Shown here: one piece after another, positions 1-8,689 of the stretch
How positions within the stretch are numbered: position 1 is the stretch's first letter
How the letters are laid out: each line of letters begins with the position of its first letter
Assembly (NCBI GenBank): GCA_016191525.1
Contig: JACPOK010000014.1
Coordinates: 62,001 to 126,000 of the forward strand
DNA from: Burkholderiales bacterium
GTDB taxonomy: Bacteria; Pseudomonadota; Gammaproteobacteria; Burkholderiales; Burkholderiaceae_C
Length of the DNA: 64,000 nt
Direction of reading: 5' to 3'
Notes under the pieces: model-generated
What the model was told of the DNA's origin: nothing
Database searches by the model: none
The model's input: the letters and a program-made list of their open reading frames with translations, nothing else
Translations under genes and position numbers: made by a program

Positions 1-155
1 AGATCCAGTGGGAGCACTTCATCCGCCACGTGGCCGAGAACGAGCCCTGGCGCTGGACGCTGCCCGAGGGCGCGAAAGGCGTGCAGCTGGTCGAGGCAGC
101 CCTGCAAAGCTGGCAGGAACGGCGCTGGGTGGATGTGCCTGCGCTACAGATTTGA
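1..155 (+). CDS. Gfo/Idh/MocA-family oxidoreductase, C-terminal end (partial)
   Basis: The reading frame is open from base 3 to a TGA at 153-155 and encodes the last 50 residues, beginning [10 protein letters not shown] and containing [16 protein letters not shown] followed by [10 protein letters not shown]. This resembles the C-terminal helix region of NAD(P)-dependent Gfo/Idh/MocA sugar or polyol dehydrogenases. The assignment leans on the two catabolic genes that follow 55 bases downstream (DUF993 and a xylose-isomerase-like barrel), a combination typical of a sugar/inositol-type operon. The final codons and the stop lie inside a copy of the dispersed 64-base repeat, so the C-terminus has probably been altered. 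The N-terminal NAD-binding domain lies outside the window, so the family call is moderate. Confidence 0.6.
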   Translation, partial: IQWEHFIRHVAENEPWRWTLPEGAKGVQLVEAALQSWQERRWVDVPALQI

Positions 156-206
156 TAGCTGCCCACGCTTATTCCATGCGCTTCGCAGGCCTTTTTCCCT
201 CTGAAA
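143..206 (+). repeat. 64-base dispersed element, copy a
   Basis: This copy starts with a 12-base head (GCTACAGATTTG), continues with ATAGC at 155-159 and ends CTCTGAAA at 206. The distance from ATAGC to the last A is 52 bases, exactly as in the other five copies in the window. It supplies the stop codon of the upstream oxidoreductase gene and fills most of the gap before the next start at 211. One frame of it reads [18 protein letters not shown], the peptide pattern shared by all copies. Confidence 0.8.
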
Positions 207-210
207 CCTC

Positions 211-1365
211 ATGACTGAAGCACTCCAGCTCCCCACCGCCGCCGGCACGCTGCAGGCCTACACGCCGCGCGGCGCCTCGCCCGTGAAGCCCGCCAGGAAC
301 GTGGCGTTCAACCGCATCGCCTATTCCGCCGCCCACGTGGTGGCCGACCCGCGCGCCGCCGTCGACCCCTGGCTGCAATGCGCGGTCGACTGGGACGCCA
401 CGATCGCTTACCGCCGGCACCTGTGGTCACTGGGCCTGGGCGTTGCTGAAGCGATGGACACCGCGCAGCGCGGCATGGGCCTGGACTGGCCCACTTCGCT
501 GGAGCTGATCCGCCGCTCGCTGGATGCCGCGAAAGACGTGCCCGGCGCGCTGGTGGCTTCCGGCTGCGGCACCGACCACCTGGTGCTGGACGACGTGAAG
601 ACTGTCGATGAAGTCATCGCAGGCTATGAAGAGCAGATGTCCGCCATTGAAAAGCTGGGCGGCAAGCTGATCGTGATGGCCAGCCGCGCTCTGGCCCGCG
701 TGGCCCAAAGCCCGGCCGACTACGAACGTGTTTATGACCGCATCCTCTCCCAGGCGAAGCAGCCGGTGGTGCTGCACTGGCTGGGCGACATGTTCGACCC
801 GGCCCTCGCGGGGTATTGGGGCAGCAGCGATGTGGACAAGGCCATGGACACGGCGCTGGGCATCATCGCCGCCCACCCGCACAAGGTGGACGGCATCAAG
901 ATCTCGCTGCTGGACAAGGACAAGGAAATCGCGATGCGTGCCCGGTTGCCCGCCGGTGTCCGCATGTACACGGGCGACGACTTCAACTACGCCGAGCTGA
1001 TCGACAGCGGCAGCCACGCGCTGCTGGGCATCTTCGACGCCATCGCACCGGCCGCCAGCGCCGCGCTGGGTGAACTGGCGCAGGGCAATGTGGAGAAATT
1101 CCACGCCATCCTGGGCCCCACGGTGCCGCTGTCGCGCCACATCTTTGCCGCGCCCACGCGCTTTTACAAGACGGGCGTGGTGTTCATGGCCTGGCTCAAT
1201 GGCCACCAAAGCCACTTCACCATGGTCGGCGGCCAGCAAAGCACGCGCTCGCTGGTGCACTTCGCCGAACTGTTCCGGCTGGCCGATGCGGCCAACCTGC
1301 TGGAGCAGCCTGATCTCGCGCTGCGCCGCATGAAGACGCTGCTGGCGCTGCACGGGATCGACTGA
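211..1365 (+). CDS. DUF993 / dihydrodipicolinate-synthase-like TIM-barrel protein
   Basis: The protein has 384 residues and matches the DUF993 group, which has an aldolase (DapA-like) TIM-barrel architecture. Its N-terminal region reads NVAFNRIAYSAAHVV, and the mid-section contains LVASGCGTDHL and VLHWLGDMFDP. The exact reaction is unknown. Members usually sit in sugar, polyol or inositol catabolic operons beside an oxidoreductase and a sugar-phosphate isomerase, as here. Its TGA overlaps the next ATG by one base (TGATG at 1363-1367), so the two are translationally coupled. Cytoplasmic, with no signal peptide. Confidence in the family is high, in a specific substrate nil. Confidence 0.85.
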   Translation: MTEALQLPTAAGTLQAYTPRGASPVKPARNVAFNRIAYSAAHVVADPRAAVDPWLQCAVDWDATIAYRRHLWSLGLGVAEAMDTAQRGMGLDWPTSLELIRRSLDAAKDVPGALVASGCGTDHLVLDDVKTVDEVIAGYEEQMSAIEKLGGKLIVMASRALARVAQSPADYERVYDRILSQAKQPVVLHWLGDMFDPALAGYWGSSDVDKAMDTALGIIAAHPHKVDGIKISLLDKDKEIAMRARLPAGVRMYTGDDFNYAELIDSGSHALLGIFDAIAPAASAALGELAQGNVEKFHAILGPTVPLSRHIFAAPTRFYKTGVVFMAWLNGHQSHFTMVGGQQSTRSLVHFAELFRLADAANLLEQPDLALRRMKTLLALHGID

Positions 1366-2243
1366 TGCGGGACTTTTCCACTGACCACCGCTGGCTCTCG
1401 ATCAACACCGCCACCGTGCGCAGGCAGCACGGCACCGAGGTGCCGCTGCCGGAAATCATCGAGGCCTGTGCAAGGCACGGCATCCGCGCCATCTCGCCGT
1501 GGCGCGACCAGGTGGCCGCGGCCGGCCTGGACAACGTGGCCAGGCTGGTGAAGGCCCATGGGCTGGAACTGTCGGGCTATTGCCGGGGCGGCATGTTCCC
1601 CTACGCCGACGAGGCGGGCATGAAGGCCGCGCGCGACGACAACCGCCGCGCGGTGGACGAAGCCTGCGCGCTCAAGGCCGCCTGCCTGGTGCTGGTGGTG
1701 GGCAGCCTGCCCGGCGCGCTGGCCGGCAAGGCCGCCCACAAGGACATCCAGCTCGCGCGCAACCAGGTGACCGATGCCATCGGTGAGCTGCTGGACTACG
1801 CCGGCTCCATGGGCATGCCGCTGGCCATCGAGCCGCTGCACCCGATGTACGCGGCCGACCGGGCCTGCATCAACACGCTGGAGCAGGCGCTGGATGTGTG
1901 CGACGAACTCGACCCCATGCGATCTGGCGCGCTGGGCGTGGCGGTGGACGTGTACCACGTGTGGTGGGACCCCAAGCTCAAGGCGCAGATCGCCCGCGCC
2001 GGCAAGGACAGGCTGCTGGCCTTCCACGTATGCGACTGGCTCACGCCGACGGCCGACCTGCTGAACGACCGCGGCATGATGGGCGACGGCGTGATCGAGA
2101 TCCCAAAGATCCGCCGCTGGGCCGAGGCCCAGGGCTTCACGGGCTACAGCGAGGTGGAAATCTTCTCCACCGGCAACTGGTGGCAGCGCGGTACCGACGA
2201 GATTCTCTCCACCTGCATCGAGCGGCACCGCAGCGCCGTCTGA
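1365..2243 (+). CDS. Sugar phosphate isomerase/epimerase (xylose-isomerase-like TIM barrel)
   Basis: The 292-residue protein has the AP-endonuclease-2/xylose-isomerase-like fold. Metal and substrate ligands sit in segments such as AIEPLHPMY, VAVDVYHVWWDP, LLAFHVCDWL and GYSEVEIFSTGNWW, in the order expected for this fold, with Glu and His ligands at the strand ends. It is coupled to the DUF993 gene by a one-base stop/start overlap and forms the last gene of the operon. It ends against the convergent bactofilin gene with no gap, so no terminator is visible between them. The likely role is isomerisation or epimerisation of a ketose or inositol derivative in the cytoplasm. The substrate is not predictable. 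Confidence 0.85.
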   Translation: MRDFSTDHRWLSINTATVRRQHGTEVPLPEIIEACARHGIRAISPWRDQVAAAGLDNVARLVKAHGLELSGYCRGGMFPYADEAGMKAARDDNRRAVDEACALKAACLVLVVGSLPGALAGKAAHKDIQLARNQVTDAIGELLDYAGSMGMPLAIEPLHPMYAADRACINTLEQALDVCDELDPMRSGALGVAVDVYHVWWDPKLKAQIARAGKDRLLAFHVCDWLTPTADLLNDRGMMGDGVIEIPKIRRWAEAQGFTGYSEVEIFSTGNWWQRGTDEILSTCIERHRSAV

Positions 2244-2786
2244 TCAACCCATCGAGGACGTATGCACCTGCATGGGGCGCACCGGCGCAGCCACCAGCGG
2301 CCGCTGCTGCGGCGCGGTGCCGAAGGCGATCTCGCCGGACAGCTGGCCGCCCTCCTCGATCACCACCTTGCCGTAGCGGATGCGGCCCGTGACCTTGCCG
2401 GTGGCGTAGATCACCAGCTTGTCGCGCACCGTGAGGCTGCCGTCAAACGCGCCGCGGATCTCGGCGATGTCGATTTCCGCCGAGCCCTTGAACGAGCCGC
2501 GCTCCGAGATCTGGATCACGCGTGAATCCATCGTGGCCTCCACCGAGCCTTCCACCACCAGCGTGTCGCAGTCGGTGATCTCCACGCCCTTCAGCTTGAT
2601 GTTCGGCCCCACGGTGAGCTTGCTCTCGCCTTCCTTGGCGGTGGGAGCGGCGGGCGCCGTGTTGGCGGCGGCGGCTACCGGGGCGGCAACGGGCTGGCCC
2701 ACGCCCAGGATGGCGGCGTTGGGGTTGTTGCCGTGGCGCTGCGCGTAGGGGTCGGGCTCTTTCTTGTTGAAGAAGGGTGTTGCCAT
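2244..2786 (-). CDS. Bactofilin (polymer-forming cytoskeletal protein)
   Basis: The 180-residue protein has the bactofilin layout: an unstructured Ala/Pro-rich N-terminal tail (about residues 1-60), a right-handed beta-helix core (about 60-155) with repeats such as VEGSVEATMDSRVIQI, GSFKGSAEIDIAEIRGAFDG and VTGRIRYGKVVIEEGG, and a short C-terminal tail. Bactofilins self-assemble without nucleotide into membrane-associated filaments that scaffold cell-wall or morphogenesis enzymes. No M23 peptidase, the frequent partner, is adjacent, so its local role is unclear. It stands alone, convergent with the preceding operon. Confidence 0.93.
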   Translation of the reverse strand: MATPFFNKKEPDPYAQRHGNNPNAAILGVGQPVAAPVAAAANTAPAAPTAKEGESKLTVGPNIKLKGVEITDCDTLVVEGSVEATMDSRVIQISERGSFKGSAEIDIAEIRGAFDGSLTVRDKLVIYATGKVTGRIRYGKVVIEEGGQLSGEIAFGTAPQQRPLVAAPVRPMQVHTSSMG

Positions 2787-2916
2787 GAAATAAGTCCTCT
2801 AAGTGTTGTGGAAAGAGCTGCCGATGCTACGGAACACAGCCATTACATGTTCAGCCGCTTGCGCAAGTTCGGTAACCAAATTGACAATGGGTCCTCACGC
2901 ACACGAGGGACTCGCC

Positions 2917-3636
2917 ATGGCCATCCGCCCTTCCCGTTTCCTGCCGCTTTGCATCGCATTGCTGGCCGGCGCCCTCGTCCCCGCGCACGCGCACGCTGGT
3001 GGCCCCGAAGCGGAGACCTTCAACACCGGCGCCGGCAATTTGATCGCGGTGCTGCGTGAATCGGGCGGCGCCAACAAACAGGACGAAACGCTCAAGCCGC
3101 TCGGCAAGCTGCGCGCCACGCTGGCCGACGGCCGCGTGATGGACGTGGACATCAGCTGGTTCGGCTACCTCGGCGACATGCACCTGCGGCTGGTGTTCGA
3201 CGGCGTGCAGAACATGCAGAGCGCCTCGCCCGAAGACCTGGAGCGCCTGCGGCTCTCGCCGGAAGAAGCGCTGCGCCTGGCGGTGGCCAACCTGCGGCGC
3301 GCTTATGGCCCGCCGCAGGCCGAGCCCTGGAGCGGCGGCCTGACGCAGGTGCGCGGCACCTCACCCGACCTGGACAGCAGCTGGTTCCTGGACCGCGAGT
3401 TTTGGCAGGAGCAGCAGCGCCCGCACCCGCAGGGGCTGGTGGTGGCGGTGCCGCAGCGCGGCGGCCTGGTCTATGCGCCGGCGGACGATGCCGATGCGGT
3501 GGAGGGCCTGCGCTTCAGCGCGGCGGCCATGTACGCGGGCGGCACGCGCTCGCGCGTGTCTTCAGCGCTGTACCTGTTCAAGGACGGGCACTGGTCGGTG
3601 TTCCAGGCCCCGCTGGATCTACGACCCGCTCAATAG
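2917..3636 (+). CDS. Secreted hypothetical protein, 239 aa
   Basis: The frame is open from 2803, but the best start is the ATG at 2917. It has a GAGGGA ribosome site six bases upstream and gives a clear Sec signal peptide (MAIRPSRFLPLCIALLAG, cleavage near AHA-GG). The mature part has no family I recognise. It contains a segment LGKLRATLADGRVMDVDISW and a C-terminal strand YLFKDGHWSVFQAPLDL, suggesting a periplasmic beta-rich protein. The last 7 bases overlap the end of the convergent gspB gene. Confidence 0.65.
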   Translation: MAIRPSRFLPLCIALLAGALVPAHAHAGGPEAETFNTGAGNLIAVLRESGGANKQDETLKPLGKLRATLADGRVMDVDISWFGYLGDMHLRLVFDGVQNMQSASPEDLERLRLSPEEALRLAVANLRRAYGPPQAEPWSGGLTQVRGTSPDLDSSWFLDREFWQEQQRPHPQGLVVAVPQRGGLVYAPADDADAVEGLRFSAAAMYAGGTRSRVSSALYLFKDGHWSVFQAPLDLRPAQ

Positions 3637-4274
3637 CCCAGGCTGAAGCGCTGGCCGCGAAACTTCAGCACCGCGCTCTTGGGGCGGATCTGCTCCAGCA
3701 CCAGGCCGGGCGCCAGCTCGGCGCCTTCGTTCACCACCTGGCCGTTGGCGATCAGCATGCGCTGCGCCGGATTTTCTGAATACACCGCACCGCTGATCGC
3801 CAGCTTGGGCAATTCGCGCTGCACGTCGGCAGGCAATTCGGCCTGGGTGACGATGGCGTCTGCGGCAGGCGCAGGCTTCTTCTGCGGCGCCACCGGCGCC
3901 GGCGCTGCCGCGGGTACGGGCACCGGTACGGGCACCGGTACGGGCACCGGTACGGGTGCAGGTGCAGGTGCAGGTGCCGGCATCGGCAACACCGCGGGTG
4001 CGGGCGGCGGCTGGATGATCGCGGATACAGGCGCAGCGGCAACCACCACTGGCGGTGCCGACAAGGGCGCCGGCGCCGCGCTCATGCGCCACCAGACCAG
4101 TCCCACGCCGGCCAGCGCGAGGGCGGCAGCGGCGTACATCAACGGCATGGGCAAACGCGCCGCCGTGGAATCCCCGCCCGAGGAACTGGCAGCGGCCTGC
4201 GCATGAATGCCGCGCGCCGGGGCGCGCTCGCGCTGGGCGTCGGCCTTTCTCAGCGCATCGAGGATGTATGACAT
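3630..4274 (-). CDS. gspB: GspB/ExeB-type general secretion pathway protein
   Basis: The 214-residue protein starts with the family signature MSYILDALRKADAQRE. A single membrane helix follows (about residues 54-75, ending VGLVWWRM), then a Pro/Ala/Val-rich periplasmic linker that includes a VPVPVP run, and the C-terminal GspB domain (about 155-214, containing LAISGAVYSENPAQRMLIANG). In Aeromonas, ExeA and ExeB interact with peptidoglycan to let the type II secretin assemble. It lies 11 bases downstream of the ExeA-type ATPase gene and is presumably co-transcribed. No other type II genes are in the window. The linker is encoded by a 12-base tandem repeat. Confidence 0.9.
   Translation of the reverse strand: MSYILDALRKADAQRERAPARGIHAQAAASSSGGDSTAARLPMPLMYAAAALALAGVGLVWWRMSAAPAPLSAPPVVVAAAPVSAIIQPPPAPAVLPMPAPAPAPAPVPVPVPVPVPVPVPAAAPAPVAPQKKPAPAADAIVTQAELPADVQRELPKLAISGAVYSENPAQRMLIANGQVVNEGAELAPGLVLEQIRPKSAVLKFRGQRFSLGY
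3912..3957 (-). repeat. 12-base tandem repeat encoding the (VP)n linker of GspB
   Basis: On the plus strand the unit GGGCACCGGTAC is repeated about 3.8 times, then decays into a GGTGCA hexamer run. Because the unit is 12 bases, gain or loss keeps the frame and changes only linker length. Confidence 0.85.
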
Positions 4275-4285
4275 GGGAAGACTGT

Positions 4286-5875
4286 TTACGGTTCTGTGCG
4301 CAGGCGCGGCTCATCGACACCGGACGCGCGATTGAGCTGCATGAAGGTCATGGGGCCGGGCCGGCCGTCTGCGGGCAGCCCCTGCGCCACCTGGAAGGCC
4401 AGCACGCGCGCCCTGAGGGCCGCATCCAGCGCAGGCTTGCCGGCAGGGGGCGTCTTGCCGTCCAGCGTGGCCAGGCGGTTGGCCAGCCATTCAACCGAGG
4501 CATCCGCCTCCCGGCCGCTGGCGCGGGTGCTGTAGCCCGCCGGCGCGCGCCACAGCGTGCCGAAGTCGCCGTTCCATCGCGTGGCCAGCGCGGCCAGCGT
4601 CACGGTCTGCTCACTGCCGCCGGCGCGCAGCGTGGCGCTGTCGGCGCCCAGGGCCGTGAGCAGCGCATAGCTCGGCGCCTTGCCCTGTGCGTCCAGCGTG
4701 ACGATGCCGGGCCGCCCCAGCTGGCGGATCAGCGCCAGGCTCATGTTCTTGCTGAAGCAGCGCACCTGTTCGCGCTGCAGCGCCTCGCAGGGCTCGCCGT
4801 CGCCCGGCGCCAGCTTCCACGCGGTGGACAGCTCGCGCCAGGCCTGGTCCTGGTCGGTGAGCAGTTTGGGTTGTGCGGCAGGTACCGCCTGCGCCACCTT
4901 GGCGGGCACGGCTGATGCGGGCGCGGCAGCGGCTGTGGCGGGCGGCGGCGTTTTCCACGGCTGGCTGGCCATCGCAAACAGTCCCGCTCCGGCCGCCAGC
5001 CCCAAGCCCAGCACGGCGGCCGTGCGGCGCCACGGCGGGGCGGCGCGCGCAGCCGGCGTGTCGAACACTTCGGCCGCGGCCTTGTCCACGATGGCGCGGT
5101 CCACCCGCGGCTGGCCGCCGGCGAATGCGCCCAGCAGCGCGCGGTCGCACAGCAGGTTGATGCGCCGCGGCACGCCGCGTGAGAGCGCGTGCACGCGCGC
5201 CAGCGCCTTGTGCTCGAATGGCAGCGCCTGCGTGAGCCCGGCCACTTCGAGCCGGTGCTGCACGTACTGCGCTGTTTCTGTTTCCGTAAGCGCGTCCAGG
5301 TGGAAGCGCGCGATCACGCGCTGCGCCAGCTGCTCCAGCTCGGGCCGCGCCAGCATGCCGCGCAGCTCGGGCTGGCCGATCAGGATGATCTGCAGCAGCT
5401 TGCGCTCGCTGGTCTCCAGGTTTGTGAGCAGGCGCAGCTGTTCCAGCACCTCGGGTGCCAGGTTCTGCGCTTCGTCGATGATCAGCACGTTGTTGCGCCC
5501 GGCCGCGTGCTCGCGCAGCAGGAAGGCGTTGAGCGGGTCCAGGTACTCCTTCACCGTGGGCGGCTGCGCGCCGCGCGCCGGCCCCTCGATATGGAACTCG
5601 TCGCACACCGACTGCAAGAGCTCGATCACCGTCAGCTTGGGATTGAAGATGTAGGCCACGTTGCAGTTGGCCGGGATCTGCTCCAGGAACAGCCGGCACA
5701 CCGTGGTCTTGCCCGTGCCGATCTCGCCCGACAGCAGCACGAAGCCGCCGCCACCCCCCAGCCCGTACAGCAGGTGCGCCAGCGCCTCGCGGTGCCGCTC
5801 ACTCATGAACAGGTAGCGCGGGTCCGGAGCGATCGAAAACGGCTCGTGCTTCAGACCGAAAAATGGCGCGTACAT
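4286..5875 (-). CDS. gspA: GspA/ExeA-type AAA ATPase with peptidoglycan-binding domain
   Basis: The 529-residue protein begins MYAPFFGLKHEPFSIAPDP, the hallmark of ExeA-type ATPases. Walker A is GEIGTGKTT (residues 50-58) and Walker B is NVLIIDEAQN (about 129-138). One membrane helix (about 287-305) separates the cytoplasmic ATPase from a periplasmic part with an atypical peptidase-C39-like/amidase-like segment and a C-terminal peptidoglycan-binding motif (about 470-520, RARVLAFQVAQGLPADGRPG). In the family, ExeA binds peptidoglycan and with ExeB enables secretin assembly of type II secretion. It is followed directly by gspB. Confidence 0.92.
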   Translation of the reverse strand: MYAPFFGLKHEPFSIAPDPRYLFMSERHREALAHLLYGLGGGGGFVLLSGEIGTGKTTVCRLFLEQIPANCNVAYIFNPKLTVIELLQSVCDEFHIEGPARGAQPPTVKEYLDPLNAFLLREHAAGRNNVLIIDEAQNLAPEVLEQLRLLTNLETSERKLLQIILIGQPELRGMLARPELEQLAQRVIARFHLDALTETETAQYVQHRLEVAGLTQALPFEHKALARVHALSRGVPRRINLLCDRALLGAFAGGQPRVDRAIVDKAAAEVFDTPAARAAPPWRRTAAVLGLGLAAGAGLFAMASQPWKTPPPATAAAAPASAVPAKVAQAVPAAQPKLLTDQDQAWRELSTAWKLAPGDGEPCEALQREQVRCFSKNMSLALIRQLGRPGIVTLDAQGKAPSYALLTALGADSATLRAGGSEQTVTLAALATRWNGDFGTLWRAPAGYSTRASGREADASVEWLANRLATLDGKTPPAGKPALDAALRARVLAFQVAQGLPADGRPGPMTFMQLNRASGVDEPRLRTEP

Positions 5876-5908
5876 GGCGGCAAGGATAACCCTCAGCGCC
5901 GCCGCCCG

Positions 5909-7168
5909 CTACGCCGCCACCAGCACCGTCCTTCTCACCTTCCTCACATTGAACGCGCTGGCGATCAGGATGCCCTGGAAGATCACCAGGCCCAGCCACA
6001 CGCTGCGGTACTCGTGGTGGTCCATGAGCATGCCGAAGAACAGCGGCGCGATCGCCTGGCCGATGTCCAGGCCCGAGTACACGATGCCGTAGACACGGCC
6101 GGTGGAGTTCTCGGGGGTGGAGCGCTTGACCAGCAGGTCGCGCGAGGGGCCGGCGATGCCGCTGGCGAAACCCATGAAGCCGAACAGCGCGGGCACGGCC
6201 AGCGCGGGCACCGGCGTGAAGCCGATGGCCAGCGCCACCAGCGCCGCCGTGCCGAATCCCAGGCCCACCACGCGCTCGCAGCGCTCCGGCTGCAATGCCA
6301 GGAAGCCGCCCAGCACCATGCCGCCTGCCGCGCACACCATGTACACCGTGAGGCACATGGCGGCCAGGGCCACCGGCACGCCGTGCAGCTGCCGCGCGGC
6401 TTCGGGCGCGAAGGCCTGCACCACGCTCAGGATGACGGCGTAGAAAAAGAAGAACGCAAAGCACATCCACACCGCAGGCACCCGCAGGAAGTCAAAGCTG
6501 CCCTCGGCGTTGCCTGCCTGCGCCTTGCCGGCGGGCGCCGAGGCTGGCAGCTGCAGCTTCGCGCGGTTCAGCCACAGCACGGCCAGCACAACGAAGGCCA
6601 GCGTGCCCGCACCCGCAAGCGCCACGCGCCACGAGAAGGCAATGGCCAGCGGCACCACCACCGCGGGGGCCAGCGCCCAGCCCAGGCTGCCGGTGATGCC
6701 GTGAAAGCTGTAGGCATGGCCCAGGCGCGGCGCACTGACCTTGCGGTTGATCAGGGTGTAGTCCACCGGGTGGAACACGCCGTTGCCCACGCCCGCGACG
6801 ATGGAGCACGCCGCCATGGCCCAGTAGTTGGGGCTGAGCGCGAAGCCGAAAGCGGCCAGGCCCAGCAGCGACAGGCCGCTGAACAGGATGGGGCGCGGGC
6901 CGTAGCGGTCCACCAGGAAACCGGAAGCGGCCTGCACCGTGCACGACACCACGAAGAACAGCGTCATCAAAAAGCCCAGCTCGGTGTAGCTGGCGTTAAA
7001 CGCGTCTTTCAGCCAGGGAAACAGCGGCGCCAGCAGCAGCTGGCTGAAGTGGCTGATCATGTGGGCCAGTCCCACCAGGCCGATAACCCCGGCGTCCTGG
7101 CGCAGGCTCACGGGCGGCATGGTGGCCGCGGCAGTTGCAGTCGTCATGCCCTGATCGTAGTGCGGCAT
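5909..7168 (-). CDS. MFS transporter (fosmidomycin-resistance-like branch)
   Basis: The 419-residue protein has about 12 predicted membrane helices with the cytoplasmic loop 2-3 motif GFLVDRYGPRP and the segment GVGNGVFHPVDYTLIN, typical of the Fsr-like major facilitator branch. It is expected to be a proton-coupled inner-membrane exporter, substrate unknown. The listed ATG at 7168 has no obvious ribosome site. An internal Met seven codons later (7147) is an equally possible start. It is monocistronic, lying between gspA and a DHA2-family transporter on the same strand with 34-65 base gaps. Confidence 0.85.
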   Translation of the reverse strand: MPHYDQGMTTATAAATMPPVSLRQDAGVIGLVGLAHMISHFSQLLLAPLFPWLKDAFNASYTELGFLMTLFFVVSCTVQAASGFLVDRYGPRPILFSGLSLLGLAAFGFALSPNYWAMAACSIVAGVGNGVFHPVDYTLINRKVSAPRLGHAYSFHGITGSLGWALAPAVVVPLAIAFSWRVALAGAGTLAFVVLAVLWLNRAKLQLPASAPAGKAQAGNAEGSFDFLRVPAVWMCFAFFFFYAVILSVVQAFAPEAARQLHGVPVALAAMCLTVYMVCAAGGMVLGGFLALQPERCERVVGLGFGTAALVALAIGFTPVPALAVPALFGFMGFASGIAGPSRDLLVKRSTPENSTGRVYGIVYSGLDIGQAIAPLFFGMLMDHHEYRSVWLGLVIFQGILIASAFNVRKVRRTVLVAA

Positions 7169-7233
7169 GGCTTTTCTGAAATGCGACAGAAAGACATGTT
7201 TCCGCTAAATCCCGCCAAACAGCCCGCCCCTGT

Positions 7234-8625
7234 TCACGCCCGTTTGCCGGCCGGCTTGAGCCACGCCAGCGCGCACGCCGCGGCGCCCAGCGCGCAGCCC
7301 GCGCTCGCCAGTGCAGTCCAGCGGAAGGCCCGCACCAGCACGTCCGCCGCTGCCGACTCCACCGGCCCGCCCAGCACGTGGGCGAACAGCACGCCCATCG
7401 CCGCCACCGCCAGCAGCCCGGCGATGCGCGAGACGGCGTTGTTCACGCCGGACGCCAGCCCCGCATGGGCGGCCGGAACCGAAGCCATCACGGTGGTGGT
7501 GAGTGGCGCCACGGCTATCGTCATGCCCAGGCCCATCACCAGCATCGCGGGGAAAAAACCGGTCCAGTAGGAGCCGCCCGGGGCGGGCAGCGCCAGCATC
7601 GCCGCGCCCAGCGCCGTCACGGCCGGGCCGGCCGTGAGCATCAGGCGCGCGCCCCAGCGCACGGCCAGCCGCCCCATGGTGGGCGACAACGTGCCCAGCA
7701 TGCACGAGAACGGCAGCAGCGCGGCGCCCGCCTGCGTGGCCGAATAGCCGAACGCGCCGATCAGCGCGAACGGCAGGAAGAACACCACGCCCGACAGCGC
7801 GGCGTACAACAGCAGCGTGACCAGGTTGGCACCGCTGAATTCGCGCGAGCGGAACAAGGACAGCGGCATCATCGGCGCCCGCCCACGCGCCTGCACCACC
7901 CCAAAGGCCGCCAGCGCGGCGGCGCCCAGCAGCAGGCTGCCCCACACGCCCACTTCACTCCAGGCCTGCTGCGGCGCCTGCGTCAGGCCCCAGGTCAGCG
8001 CGCCCAGCCCGAGCGCGGCCAGTGACGCACCGCCCCAGTCCAGCCGGGCCGGCGCATCCGGGTCGCGGCTGTCGGGCACCGCGTACAGCGCCAGCCAGGC
8101 CGCGCCGGCCGCCAGCGGCAGGTTGATGAAGAAGATGGCGCGCCACGACCACTGGTCCACCAGCCAGCCGCCCAGCACCGGCCCGGCGGCCGAGGTGATG
8201 GAGGCCCACGCGGCCCAGGTGCCAATCGCCTTGCCGCGGGCCGCGCCCTCGAACAGCACGCCCAGGATGGCCAGGCTGGAAGGCACCAGCAGCGCCGCGC
8301 CGATGCCCTGCACCGCGCGCGCCGCGATCAGCGACACGGCGTTGGGCGCCAGGCCACAGCCCACCGAGGCCGCCGCGAACAGCGCCACGCCCGCCAGGAA
8401 AATCTTGCGCCGGCCATACCGGTCGCCCAGCGCGCCGCCGATCAGCACCAGCGAGCCCAGCGCCAGCAGGTAGGCGTTAACCACCCATTGCATCGCCGCC
8501 AGCCCACCCGCACCGGAGGCCAGCTGCCGCTGCATGGCGGGCAGTGCGACATTGACCACCGAGCCATCGACAAAGGCCATGGACGAGCCAAGCACGGTGG
8601 CGGCGAGCGCGTAGCGTTCCTGCAT
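7234..8625 (-). CDS. DHA2-family MFS multidrug transporter (EmrB/QacA type)
   Basis: The 463-residue protein starts with the DHA2 helix-1 signature SSMAFVDGSVVNVALPAM and has GGALGDRYGRRK in loop 2-3. Segments such as SSLAILGVLFEGAARGKAIGTWAA and SAAGPVLGGWLVDQWSWR form motif C and its surroundings. About 14 transmembrane helices are expected. Proteins of this type export hydrophobic drugs or dyes in exchange for protons. It is divergent from the AraC-type regulator at 8690 with a 64-base gap, so that regulator is a reasonable candidate to control it. Confidence 0.9.
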   Translation of the reverse strand: MQERYALAATVLGSSMAFVDGSVVNVALPAMQRQLASGAGGLAAMQWVVNAYLLALGSLVLIGGALGDRYGRRKIFLAGVALFAAASVGCGLAPNAVSLIAARAVQGIGAALLVPSSLAILGVLFEGAARGKAIGTWAAWASITSAAGPVLGGWLVDQWSWRAIFFINLPLAAGAAWLALYAVPDSRDPDAPARLDWGGASLAALGLGALTWGLTQAPQQAWSEVGVWGSLLLGAAALAAFGVVQARGRAPMMPLSLFRSREFSGANLVTLLLYAALSGVVFFLPFALIGAFGYSATQAGAALLPFSCMLGTLSPTMGRLAVRWGARLMLTAGPAVTALGAAMLALPAPGGSYWTGFFPAMLVMGLGMTIAVAPLTTTVMASVPAAHAGLASGVNNAVSRIAGLLAVAAMGVLFAHVLGGPVESAAADVLVRAFRWTALASAGCALGAAACALAWLKPAGKRA

Positions 8626-8689
8626 CCGGCCATGCTATCGGCTCGGCGGCAAAAAGACGGAAATCGCCAATTGCGCGAAAATCGGCCAC

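Noticed and set aside
3912..3975. Tandem repeats as a CRISPR array
   Set aside because: The 12-base units are contiguous with no spacers and lie in frame within the gspB linker.
5189..7570. 793-codon plus-strand open frame across gspA and the MFS genes
   Set aside because: It is composed of His/Gln/Arg-rich text, runs across several real minus-strand genes and has no homology pattern.
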